Of a stretch of 64,000 nucleotides of DNA, positions 56,741-63,731 are shown piece after piece. A program made the translations under genes and the position numbers. This DNA comes from Wenzhouxiangella sp. XN24. GTDB lineage: Bacteria; Pseudomonadota; Gammaproteobacteria; Steroidobacterales; XN24. The notes under the pieces are model-generated. The model was not told where the DNA came from. It saw only the letters and a list, made by a program, of their open reading frames with translations, and searched no databases. The stretch covers positions 174,401 through 238,400 of the forward strand of contig NZ_JAAMFG010000030.1 of the NCBI RefSeq assembly GCF_011064545.1, given 5' to 3'. The stretch's first letter is position 1. Each line of letters starts with the position of its first letter.

Positions 56741-57010
56741 CTATGGCCGGCGTACTCGCTTGTGCCGGTGGCCGGCAGTGATCACGGTCCCGCCTTTTTC
56801 GACGAGATAGCAGGACAGCTTGTCGCCGAATCGTCGGATGGGCTCTCGGCCATATGCCCGCTCCAAGCGACGTTTTGCTTGTTTGTCGAAGTACCGGATT
56901 GTGCATCCCCTGTTATCTGGAATCTCGGCGCCGAATTGGAAGAGCCAGTCGACCATGAGACGGGGAATCGCTCTTTGCTGAGCTCTCGAATGAGCGTGCT
57001 CGCTAAGCAT
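56741..57010 (-). CDS. small DUF4258-like protein, relative of gene 38260
   Basis: 89 residues: HAHSRAQQRAIPRLMVDWLFQFG at the start and VEKGGTVITAGHRHKRVRR at the end, the same layout as the protein at 38260-38523. It overlaps the RHH-type gene upstream by 8 bp, so the two are probably a coupled pair. A toxin role is possible but inferred only. Confidence 0.7.
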   Translation of the reverse strand: MLSEHAHSRAQQRAIPRLMVDWLFQFGAEIPDNRGCTIRYFDKQAKRRLERAYGREPIRRFGDKLSCYLVEKGGTVITAGHRHKRVRRP

Positions 57011-57578
57011 TGCTAGCCCTCCTTTGTACGGTCCGCCCGCGTCCGCGCAGTGACTGGAAGGTGGCCTCGATGTCGGCGATTAGCTCCTCTGTGTAATGAA
57101 GTTCGTTCGGATAAAACTCATCGCACATGGTTTCCTTGTACTCTTCGATGCTTTCGACCCCGAGCCAACCTATCACCGCAGCCAAGAGCTCATCCTCGCC
57201 GCAGAACTTCATTGAAGCTCGGGGTTGGTTCAGAACAATTGCGTAAGGCAAGACCCTGTAAGTGACGAATTGCAGTATTGCGTTGAGGAGGTGGTCACGC
57301 GGTACTCGCTTCTCTTTACAGAGGGAATCGATCTCATCCACCAGCTCTGATGGGAGAGTGATCGTTACCTGCTTCCAAACCTGATCGAACAACGATGCAC
57401 TGGCACGGAGATACTTTTCCCCGGCAACATCGTTGCCCCAGTCTTGAGACCGAATCTCGGCCAGTTCAGCTGGCAACACCTTCGCCAAATAGGTATCCCG
57501 CCGCAGCCCAACAAGATTGATAAGCCGATCGAACAGGTCCCAATGAAGCGAGTACAACTTGACAGTGATCTTTTTCAT
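57003..57578 (-). CDS. ribbon-helix-helix protein, candidate antitoxin/regulator
   Basis: About 191 residues from ATG 57578, which has GGAG 5 bases upstream. QVTITLPSELVDEIDSLCKEKRVPRDHLLNAIL is a standard ribbon-helix-helix DNA-binding sequence, and the N-terminal KKITVKLYSLHWDLFDRLINLVGLRRDTYLAKVL looks like a second one. An acidic C-terminal half follows. It precedes and overlaps the small DUF4258-like gene, the arrangement of an antitoxin or repressor with its partner. Confidence 0.65.
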   Translation of the reverse strand: MKKITVKLYSLHWDLFDRLINLVGLRRDTYLAKVLPAELAEIRSQDWGNDVAGEKYLRASASLFDQVWKQVTITLPSELVDEIDSLCKEKRVPRDHLLNAILQFVTYRVLPYAIVLNQPRASMKFCGEDELLAAVIGWLGVESIEEYKETMCDEFYPNELHYTEELIADIEATFQSLRGRGRTVQRRASNA

Positions 57579-57666
57579 GGCTGCTCCAATCCGTTCGCCG
57601 ACATTATTACGCCATTTGGCGTGTTCTGGCAAGTCTTATCCGCGACAGGAGCAATTGGCCACCCAA

Positions 57667-57838
57667 GTTCGGACGGTTCGGCCCCTTTTTCGGGCGCTCT
57701 CGGACCGACCTCCTGCCAGGTTCGGGCGGGCCAGTCGGGCGGCGTCGCTAAGCCCTTGAGCGGCATGCACCAGGGGACCCACGATCCCCTGGTTTCTGGC
57801 GGCAGGTTCGGACGGCGTTTCGGAACCCGGTTCGGGCG
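57667..57838. repeat. integrase arm-like direct repeats, set 1
   Basis: About eight or nine variants of (G)TTCGG(A/G)C in 170 bp, for example at 57667, 57676, 57721, 57806 and 57830. They lie 85-255 bp inside the att copy at 57922. The same motif and order recur at 61598-61760 next to the third att copy, so these are probably integrase arm-binding sites of the element's right end. Confidence 0.6.
57770..57792. other. conserved hairpin near the att site, copy 1
   Basis: CCAGGGGA pairs with TCCCCTGG around a 7-base loop. The matching hairpin at 61691-61713 has CCAAGGGA/TCCCTTGG, so one G-C pair is replaced by A-T on both sides: the stem, not the sequence, is kept. Size and loop resemble the tRNA anticodon arm. 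Confidence 0.6.
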
Positions 57839-57921
57839 AGAGAATCCGGCTGATGCCGCCGGTGGAAAACCCCTTACCTTTCTTCTAATTATCTAACAAA
57901 AACAAGCACTTGTACCCGGTG

Positions 57922-57966
57922 CTCATAATCCCTTGGTTCCAGGTTCGAGTCCTGGCGGGCCCACCA
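57922..57966 (+). other. attachment site copy 2 (right end of the 29 kb island)
   Basis: 45 bases identical to the 3' part of the tRNA gene (28862-28906), including CCA, but without the 5' half, so it is not a tRNA gene. This is the expected attR of the integrase-bearing island. Confidence 0.88.
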
Positions 57967-58035
57967 AGCTTTTCAACGGGTTGGGGTTTTATGCCGGGAG
58001 GCGAAGGGATTGGAATCCCTTGGTTTGGGGCATAG
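57967..58035 (+). repeat. tRNA-adjacent repeat, copy B
   Basis: A diverged copy of the post-tRNA repeat; the palindrome AAGGGATT-GG-AATCCCTT is intact at 58004-58021. It follows the att core as copy A follows the tRNA. Confidence 0.8.
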
Positions 58036-58070
58036 CCCGAGCGGGGACCCTGGGACGCTGGGACCGTTCC

Positions 58071-58099
58071 AAAAGAAAAGCCCCGCAACAGGAGGGGCT
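58071..58099 (-). terminator. terminator of PEP-CTERM gene 1
   Basis: On the minus strand AGCCCC (58099-58094) pairs with GGGGCT (58084-58079), followed by TTTCTTTT. It lies 22 bp after the PEP-CTERM stop codon. Confidence 0.8.
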
Positions 58100-58120
58100 C
58101 TCCGGGACCATGGCGGGCTA

Positions 58121-58696
58121 TTAGGCCTTCTTGCGTCTACTCGCGAAACCCATGCCAATCAGTCCAACGCCCAAGAGTGCGAAGGTACCCGGCTCTGGAA
58201 CTGTGGCGACCGATAGCGATCCGGCGTTTCGAGATTCGGCGTAGGTTGGGTCGCAGGGATCAGTCAACCCTGACTCAACACAGTAATAACTACGCGCGGA
58301 CTCGCCGAACGTCGGCCCAACAAAAAACCGCATTTGATAATTCCCGCCGACGACATAGGTGGGCCCCCGCACCTGCATGCTAAACCCAGTGAGATTGCCC
58401 AAGGCATCCGTGGTTGCGGCACTTCTGTGCAAGAAATAGTCACTACTGGAATCGTCTACTGTCGTCAGTCCATCAGAAATCGTCCAATCGAGGACGGGCA
58501 CGTTGGCCCCACCGAGGTTTGGTGCTAAATCGACAGTAAACCTTGCAGAAATTCCTGTAACGCCTGTGGGCATCCTTGGCCCGAAGAAAGTAAATGGCGC
58601 GCCTTCATATACATAGGTAATTGGGGCAGCGTTTACCGCCATAGGCGACAACAAGACCGCGAGTACGCCGAGACAACAAATCCCTTTTCGGTTCAT
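58121..58696 (-). CDS. PEP-CTERM sorting-domain protein 1
   Basis: About 191 residues from ATG 58696, which has AAAGGAA upstream. Signal peptide (MNRKGICCLGVLAVLLSPMAVNAA), a beta-rich body, and the C-terminal anchor VPEPGTFALLGVGLIGMGFASRRKKA (motif PEP, hydrophobic helix, basic tail). Such proteins are processed by an exosortase/EpsH and displayed on the cell surface, often with exopolysaccharide or in flocs. No exosortase lies in this window. A sigma-54-type promoter precedes it. Confidence 0.9.
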   Translation of the reverse strand: MNRKGICCLGVLAVLLSPMAVNAAPITYVYEGAPFTFFGPRMPTGVTGISARFTVDLAPNLGGANVPVLDWTISDGLTTVDDSSSDYFLHRSAATTDALGNLTGFSMQVRGPTYVVGGNYQMRFFVGPTFGESARSYYCVESGLTDPCDPTYAESRNAGSLSVATVPEPGTFALLGVGLIGMGFASRRKKA

Positions 58697-58743
58697 TCGA
58701 CCATTCCTTTTTGTTGCGCCATGGACTAATGGGCATTGATAAG

Positions 58744-58759
58744 TGCAAATTCCTTGCCA
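58744..58759 (-). promoter_or_regulatory. sigma-54 promoter of PEP-CTERM gene 1
   Basis: Read on the minus strand, TGGC (58759-58756), 7 bases, TTGC (58748-58745), then A. This is the RpoN -24/-12 spacing. The start point would be near 58733, 37 bp before the ATG. The same TGGC-N7-TTGCA precedes the other two PEP-CTERM genes. Confidence 0.75.
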
Positions 58760-58937
58760 TAGAAGTCGATTTACTTGAAAACAATACGTTACGCGATCGC
58801 TTGATCCCATATGCGGGCTGTTGGAACCACAAATGTAAAATCTTTCGACGCGACATCGCTGTTTGTAAAAGGTCTAGTGTTGCCGGCTTGATCAGAACAT
58901 GAACTACGTGTGCCGGATCAACCTGAAAGGCCAGTCA

Positions 58938-59010
58938 TGATCCTCATGGACTCTTTGGGATTACGGCGAGAGGTGAAGGGATTGGAATCCCTTGGTGTGA
59001 GGCGCAGGCG
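58938..59010 (+). repeat. tRNA-adjacent repeat, copy D
   Basis: A partial copy whose 5' half has diverged; the core aggtg + AAGGGATT-GG-AATCCCTT + ggtgtg is intact (palindrome 58976-58993). It is not joined to a tRNA fragment. Confidence 0.75.
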
Positions 59011-59433
59011 CTAGGGACGCTCACCCAACGAGCCGCCACAATGCCACTATCTCCGGGTTGCTTTCGTCACCTTGTCTCGCACGAAACAACCAAGTCCTGT
59101 TGAAAGGCCCAAGTTCTAATTTCCAGTTGGCTGTTTAGGAACCGAGCGCGCCGGATTTCACCCGTCCGCTCCATCTTGAGACCCGGCATTGGCCAAATGC
59201 TCTCGGTTCGAGTTAGTGGTCCGGCCAGTTCAGAACTCAACGCGTCTTTCTACTAAGCGGAACGCTTAGTGCGATCTCCAGCTGCTCTGTTGCTCCCCCT
59301 TTCATGCATGGTCGGCCCAAGGGATACGATCAATCTTCGCTTGTCGATGATCTTTACATGGCGCGATGCAGCACCGCTATATAGGGTCTCGAACAACCAC
59401 ATAACGTTCTGTTTTAATTAGATAGCCCTCGAT
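59011..59433. other. upstream region of PEP-CTERM gene 2
   Basis: No gene. It holds a perfect palindrome, ACTAAGCG-GAA-CGCTTAGT (59252-59270), about 165 bp before the sigma-54 promoter. That distance suits an enhancer site for an RpoN activator, but no partner sequence is seen at the other two genes. Confidence 0.45.
59252..59270. promoter_or_regulatory. perfect 8-3-8 palindrome, candidate activator site
   Basis: ACTAAGCG-GAA-CGCTTAGT, symmetric without mismatch. It lies upstream of the sigma-54 promoter at 59434, where an NtrC-type activator such as PrsR would bind. It could instead be a simple hairpin. Confidence 0.4.
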
Positions 59434-59449
59434 TGGCCCCAATATTGCA
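59434..59449 (+). promoter_or_regulatory. sigma-54 promoter of PEP-CTERM gene 2
   Basis: TGGC (59434-59437), 7 bases, TTGC (59445-59448), A. The start point would be near 59460, 44 bp before the ATG. Confidence 0.75.
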
Positions 59450-59503
59450 TAATTTGTTTTTGGAAGCCTCGGAGCACCGTTGGCTAATTGGAAGGGATTC
59501 ACG

Positions 59504-60115
59504 ATGAAAACAATGGTTGTGGGATTATTGGCTTTAGGATTCGCGGCGTCGTCTGTTCGGGCTGCGCCGTTGCTGTTTGAGGACTTCGAAGTTCAGGGAC
59601 AGATCACCAACTCGATAACCCTCGCTGGCGTGACCTCGACGTTCACCGACGATTTCAACTTCGGACTCAACGATGGTCGGGCGTCACTGGCTGATGGCTC
59701 GGTTGAAGCTGAGTCAGCGTTTGCTGGCACCAGCGCCTTTGCCGGGTTCGATTCGTTCAACCTGGTTGGTGTTTCAGAAGCGACAGGAGGCGCAGAAGCG
59801 CGGACTAGCTCAGGCTGGCTCATTAGCTTTGTTGCAGCTACTCCGCTGCAGCTACTCTTTGACTGGGATATTACCAATGCCAGTTTGTCTTTTGGCGTTA
59901 CTCGAAACGGTGAATTCATCGGGGATCTGCTCGATAGCGTGCTGTTCCAGACCGGTGATATCGCAGCTATCGACGTGGGTGGCGTCACTTTCCCACCATT
60001 TGGTATCCAACAGTTCAGTTGGACCGCTACAGCGGTTCCAGAGCCCAGCACCCTCGCCCTCCTCGGCCTGGGCTTGGTCGGCATGGGCGTGCGCAGACGC
60101 ATCAAGGCCAGCTAA
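59504..60115 (+). CDS. PEP-CTERM sorting-domain protein 2
   Basis: 203 residues from ATG 59504, with GGAAGGGA upstream. Signal peptide (MKTMVVGLLALGFAASSVRAA), a Gly/Ser/Phe-rich beta body, and the C-terminal VPEPSTLALLGLGLVGMGVRRRIKAS anchor. Same export and exosortase route as its neighbour, but the body sequence is unrelated, so this is not a simple duplicate of gene 1. It has its own sigma-54 promoter and terminator. Confidence 0.9.
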   Translation: MKTMVVGLLALGFAASSVRAAPLLFEDFEVQGQITNSITLAGVTSTFTDDFNFGLNDGRASLADGSVEAESAFAGTSAFAGFDSFNLVGVSEATGGAEARTSSGWLISFVAATPLQLLFDWDITNASLSFGVTRNGEFIGDLLDSVLFQTGDIAAIDVGGVTFPPFGIQQFSWTATAVPEPSTLALLGLGLVGMGVRRRIKAS

Positions 60116-60136
60116 ACAGCGAAGTGCCCAATCAAG

Positions 60137-60174
60137 AAAGCCACCTCGGGGATGCTCGGGGTGGCTTTTTCTTT
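60137..60174 (+). terminator. terminator of PEP-CTERM gene 2
   Basis: AAAGCCACC pairs with GGTGGCTTT around a 14-base loop, followed by TTCTTT. It starts 21 bp after the stop codon. Confidence 0.85.
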
Positions 60175-60200
60175 GGGATGCCTGGCGGTGGCGACCATGC

Positions 60201-60250
60201 TGTCATGGGCTTAGGCGGGTTATGGCGGGAGGCGAAGGGATTGGAATCCC
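60201..60250 (+). repeat. tRNA-adjacent repeat, copy E (cut by an IS)
   Basis: Matches copy A closely from tcatgggcttagg to AAGGGATTGGAATCCC, where it stops. The IS3 element's terminal repeat begins at 60252, so the copy is truncated by the insertion. Confidence 0.75.
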
Positions 60251-60303
60251 CTTTGACCGTACCCCTTGAACCAAGCCGGCCTTGATGTGGGAAATTGAGC
60301 ATA

Positions 60304-61119
60304 TCAGGCGGCTTCGCGGGCAAACACTGCCGGGGGCTTTCTGCCCAGAGAGCGATGCGGTCTGACGTGGTTGTAATGGGTGCGCCAGTCTTCGATCGTC
60401 GCACGAGCATCCGCCAGCGTGGCGAACCAGTGCAGGTCCAGGCAGTACTTACGGAACTTGGCGTTGAAGCTCTCGACGAAGGCGTTCTGGGTCGGTTTGC
60501 CGGGCTGGATGAAGTGCAGCTTGACCCCACGCTCTTTTGCCCAGAAGAACATGGCTTTGCTGGTCAGCTCAGGACCGTTGTCCATGACGATCTGCCTGGC
60601 CAGGGGGCGGGATCGAGCTAACTGATCCAGTTCTCGAGCCAGGCGCTCGCCGCCGATTGAGAAGTCGACGATCTGTAGTACGCACTCACGGCTGAAGTCA
60701 TCGACGACGTTAAACACGCGGAACCGTCGGCCATTGGCCAGCTGGTCCGAGACGAAGTCCACGGACCAGCGCTCGTTGATGCGACTCGGCAGCGCTAACG
60801 GAACCCGAGGGCGCGTGAGCTTCTTGCGGCGCTTCGTGCGGACCTGCAGGCCCTCTTCTCGATATACCCGATAGGTCCGCTTCGGGTTCACCACCAGGCC
60901 CTCCGTCTTGAGCATGTCATGCAGTGTCGGATAGCCATAACGTGGATAGCGTTCGGCCAGCGTCTTCAGACGTGTCCTTAGCGCGGCATCGTCCCGGCCC
61001 TTGAGCGGGCTCCAGGCCGCCGAGCGGCTAAAGCCGACCAGGCGGCAGGCGCGGCGTTCACTAAAGCGGCGACTCTTCAGGTGATCCACGGCCCGGCGCC
61101 GCTGCGCAGCCGTCACCAT
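60304..61119 (-). CDS. IS3 transposase OrfB (DDE catalytic part)
   Basis: 271 residues from ATG 61119; normally made as an OrfAB fusion by -1 slippage. HTH_21-like start, then the rve integrase core with the catalytic D in RWSVDFVSD, D in QIVMDNGPEL and E in QNAFVESFNAKFR. All three acidic residues are present, so it may be active. Confidence 0.9.
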   Translation of the reverse strand: MVTAAQRRRAVDHLKSRRFSERRACRLVGFSRSAAWSPLKGRDDAALRTRLKTLAERYPRYGYPTLHDMLKTEGLVVNPKRTYRVYREEGLQVRTKRRKKLTRPRVPLALPSRINERWSVDFVSDQLANGRRFRVFNVVDDFSRECVLQIVDFSIGGERLARELDQLARSRPLARQIVMDNGPELTSKAMFFWAKERGVKLHFIQPGKPTQNAFVESFNAKFRKYCLDLHWFATLADARATIEDWRTHYNHVRPHRSLGRKPPAVFAREAA

Positions 61120-61379
61120 TTTCCCTGGACCAACTCCTTCAACGCTGCCTTGTCGAGCTCCGCTTCGGCCAGCAGGCGCTTCAGCTTGCTGTTCTCGGCT
61201 TGCAGATCTCGCAGCCGCCGGGCCTCGGACACCTCCATGCCCCCGTACTTGGCTTTCCAGCGGTAGATCGTGTTCTCGGCGATGCCATGTCGCCGCGACA
61301 GATCCTTGGCCGGCGCACCCGCCTCGTGCTCCTTCAGGATGGCAATGATCTTCTCTTCGCTGTAGCGCTTGCGTTTCAT
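61113..61379 (-). CDS. IS3 transposase OrfA
   Basis: 88 residues: HTH (KRYSEEKIIAILKEHEAGAPAKDLSRRHGIAENTIYRWKAKY) and a leucine-zipper tail. It ends in the slippage site GGGAAAA (plus-strand 61119-61125); after a -1 shift, reading continues as GKMVTAAQ of OrfB. Confidence 0.9.
   Translation of the reverse strand: MKRKRYSEEKIIAILKEHEAGAPAKDLSRRHGIAENTIYRWKAKYGGMEVSEARRLRDLQAENSKLKRLLAEAELDKAALKELVQGKW
61119..61125 (-). promoter_or_regulatory. programmed -1 frameshift site of IS3 element 1
   Basis: In the OrfA frame the bases read G-GGA-AAA, the X-XXY-YYZ slippery heptamer, just before the OrfA stop at 61113-61115. Confidence 0.7.
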
Positions 61380-61597
61380 CTCGGGACCTCCCTACGGTCA
61401 AAATACCGGGAAATCCCACATCACGCATGGCTCGGATTACGGGGGTACGGTCAAACCAGCACGGCTGATCTCACGACGGTTTCCATTTTCATCTCCACAA
61501 CGAATCCATGTCAACAATCTTGGCAATAATACGTTTTGTGTTTTGCCAATGATGGAACTGTGTAGCAGTTTTCCCGTCGATAGGCCCAGATCGGCCC

Positions 61598-61760
61598 GTT
61601 CGGACGATTCTCGGACGCGTTCGGACCGACCTCGGCTTAGGTTCGGGCGGGTCAGCGGGGAGACACCGCTAAGCCTTTGAGCAGGATGGACCAAGGGACT
61701 GGTCATCCCTTGGTTTCTGGGCCCGGGTTCGGGCGGCAGTTCGGAAGCTGGTTCGGACGA
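61598..61760. repeat. integrase arm-like direct repeats, set 2
   Basis: Seven or so (G)TTCGG(A/G)C copies (61598, 61619, 61641, 61726, 61739, 61751 among them) in the same order as set 1 at 57667-57838. Flanking words such as ccgctaagcc-ttgag and tggtttctgg are also shared. They lie just left of the third att copy, although no integrase gene is present between 57.97 and 61.84 kb. Confidence 0.6.
61691..61713. other. conserved hairpin near the att site, copy 2
   Basis: CCAAGGGA pairs with TCCCTTGG around a 7-base loop; see 57770-57792 for the compensatory change. Confidence 0.6.
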
Positions 61761-61839
61761 GTCAGCGGGTCAATGAAGGGACCGAAAATCCCCTTACATT
61801 TCTTCCTTTTTCTCGTTTAAATTCAATCCCTTCCAGATT

Positions 61840-61884
61840 CTCATAATCCCTTGGTTCCAGGTTCGAGTCCTGGCGGGCCCACCA
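61840..61884 (+). other. attachment site copy 3
   Basis: 45 bases identical to the tRNA 3' part. Unlike copy 2, the following 73 bp also match the tRNA flank (copy C), giving a 118-bp near-identical block with 28862-28979. It marks the right end of a second, integrase-less segment. Confidence 0.88.
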
Positions 61885-61957
61885 TGAAAATCATGGGGTT
61901 AGGTGGGTTATGGCGGGAGGTGAAGGGATCGGAATCCCTTGGTGTGGGGCATAGGTG
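61885..61957 (+). repeat. tRNA-adjacent repeat, copy C
   Basis: 73 bp with 3 differences from copy A; in one of them the palindrome centre changes from TTGG to TCGG. It directly follows att copy 3. Confidence 0.85.
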
Positions 61958-62076
61958 ACGACGGACCCTCATCCCAGCTGCGTCATTGAGGATTCTGCCA
62001 ACCGACAATGCCGGGAGAAGCGTCGGACGGGCAAGGCTCGTGACGCCTGCACGAACAGAAGTGAATACTTGCAGGC

Positions 62077-62104
62077 AAAGAAAAGCCCGACACCAGGCCG
62101 GGCT
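62077..62104 (-). terminator. terminator of PEP-CTERM gene 3
   Basis: On the minus strand AGCCCG pairs with CGGGCT, followed by TTTCTTT. It lies 22 bp after the stop codon. Confidence 0.8.
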
Positions 62105-62125
62105 ACGAGACGGGCTGGTCGTCTC

Positions 62126-62707
62126 TTACACGTTCTGGCCTCGCCTGCTGAAACCTAGACCAGCCAAACCAAGGCCAAGCAATGCAAGCGTGCCTGGTTC
62201 AGGGACTCTGACAGTTCCAATGTAAGTTGCAGTCGAAACGACGGAATCACCGCTCGACGCACTAAGACTACGCGCGAGTATTGGGTCAAGTCCGTCTATC
62301 TGCGATCCAAGCGCATTTCCTGTCGCTGAATCAATACCAGTTGAAAAAATCGCTGCCCCCCCGAAAGAATCAACCACTATGCCGAACGTGAAGTTGATCG
62401 CGGATGAGTTGGGTTGAAACTGCCGCGGATCGCCCGTCCTTAGTTCTGTTTCATCCCAAGTCACTCCACCAAAACGCACTGTTATCGAATCGATCCAGTA
62501 CACAGTCGTTTCAAAATTGAACGGGTCTTCATAGAGATCACCGAACACATCTGGCTGCCACATTTGCCCCGTGGAATCGTCAAAACTCGCTTCTGCACTC
62601 CAGTCCGAGTTCTCGAAAATGAAATCCACTTCAACTATAGCGGCGCTAGCATTCATGCTAGCGATGGACAGCCCAAGCATGGCGATGACAATAAGAATGG
62701 GTCTCAT
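62126..62707 (-). CDS. PEP-CTERM sorting-domain protein 3
   Basis: 193 residues from ATG 62707 (AGGGAAG upstream). Signal peptide (MRPILIVIAMLGLSIASMNASA), a body rich in Asp/Ser/Phe strands, and the anchor VPEPGTLALLGLGLAGLGFSRRGQNV. The body is unrelated to the other two PEP-CTERM proteins. Sigma-54 promoter 36 bp upstream and its own terminator. Confidence 0.9.
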   Translation of the reverse strand: MRPILIVIAMLGLSIASMNASAAIVEVDFIFENSDWSAEASFDDSTGQMWQPDVFGDLYEDPFNFETTVYWIDSITVRFGGVTWDETELRTGDPRQFQPNSSAINFTFGIVVDSFGGAAIFSTGIDSATGNALGSQIDGLDPILARSLSASSGDSVVSTATYIGTVRVPEPGTLALLGLGLAGLGFSRRGQNV

Positions 62708-62742
62708 GACTTCCCTGTTATGTTTGGTTCGCCTGCAATACC

Positions 62743-62758
62743 TGCAAATTTTCGGCCA
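62743..62758 (-). promoter_or_regulatory. sigma-54 promoter of PEP-CTERM gene 3
   Basis: On the minus strand TGGC (62758-62755), 7 bases, TTGC (62747-62744), A. The start point would be near 62732. Confidence 0.75.
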
Positions 62759-62870
62759 AGTTATACCGTTCAACAGGTTAGCTGTAGGCGGCGAAGGCGG
62801 ATTCGCGAAAGTGTAAACTAGATCGACACGTTAGTTGCGGGGCGAGCTGTTAGAACCGTAAGCTTCCCCG

Positions 62871-63731
62871 TCAAGGCGACAGTTCATAAGTAGAGTTTCC
62901 GGCGGATTGTAGACGGGCTTCCATTGGCGTCAGATCATCCAACGCGTCATGGGGCCGCTCCTCGTTGTACTCGATCATCCACCAGTGGACGGCCTCCCGG
63001 ACATCATCCAGCGTGGTGAACAGGTGCTGGTCGAGCAGCTCGTCCCGGAAGGTCCGGTTGAAGCGCTCGATGTAAGCGTTCTGATTGGGCTTGCCGGGCT
63101 GGATGTACTGGATCGCCATGCCGGCCTGCTTGGCCCAGCTGGTGAACGCTTCGCCCAGGAACTCCGGACCGTTGTCGGTTCTTAGGACTTGCGGCAAGCC
63201 ACGCTCCGTCGCCAAGCGCTCGAAGATACGGATCAGGCGTTCGGAGGTGATCGAGGTATCGACCTCGATGTGCATCGCCTCACGGTTGAAGTCGTCGACT
63301 ACATTGAACGTCCGGAACCGTCGGCCGCACAGCAAGGTGTCGGACATGAAGTCTGCCGACCAGACGGTATCCGGCAACCTGGGCACATAGAGAGGCACCC
63401 GCAGCCGCTTCGGAAGTCGCTTCTTGGCAGGGCGCCGCAGATGCAGGTTCATGCGTTTGTACACTCGATAGATCCGCTTGTGGTTCCACGGCCGGCCCTG
63501 GCGCCGGAGGATCTTCCGGCACTTCCAGAACCCCCGGCTCGGACGGCCCTCCACCAGGGTCGCCAACGCGCCGATCACCTGTGCATCCCGAACCGTCCAG
63601 TCATCCGGAACCCGGTAGAAGGCCGACCGCGACAGTCCCACGCAGCGGCATGATCGAGTCACCGGGAGATCGTGCTCCTCGACCAGATACCGCGCGGCGT
63701 CGCGTTTCGCAGCCGGCCCTACAGTTTTTTT
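62871..63731 (-). CDS. IS3 transposase OrfB, element 2
   Basis: About 286 codons in the frame after slippage; no own ATG near its start, so it depends on fusion with OrfA. Catalytic D in VWSADFMSD, D in LRTDNGPEF and E in QNAYIERFNRTFR of the rve domain. A different IS3 subgroup from element 1 by sequence. Confidence 0.9.
   Translation of the reverse strand, partial: KKTVGPAAKRDAARYLVEEHDLPVTRSCRCVGLSRSAFYRVPDDWTVRDAQVIGALATLVEGRPSRGFWKCRKILRRQGRPWNHKRIYRVYKRMNLHLRRPAKKRLPKRLRVPLYVPRLPDTVWSADFMSDTLLCGRRFRTFNVVDDFNREAMHIEVDTSITSERLIRIFERLATERGLPQVLRTDNGPEFLGEAFTSWAKQAGMAIQYIQPGKPNQNAYIERFNRTFRDELLDQHLFTTLDDVREAVHWWMIEYNEERPHDALDDLTPMEARLQSAGNSTYELSP

Larger units (their letters stand above)
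60252..61455. mobile_element. IS3-family insertion sequence 1
   Basis: About 1.2 kb with terminal inverted repeats TTTGACCGTACCCC (60252) and its complement ending at 61455; they extend imperfectly for about 44 bp (gatgtggga matches inside). It contains orfA and orfB in the -1 frameshift arrangement. No matching target duplication is seen, so a deletion may have followed insertion. Confidence 0.85.

Noticed and set aside
57922..57966. A second tRNA gene
   Set aside because: Only the 3' 45 bases are present; no acceptor 5' strand or D-arm, so it is an att copy.
28907..61957. CRISPR array
   Set aside because: Repeats are too few, unevenly spaced over kilobases, and separated by genes; no cas genes in the window.
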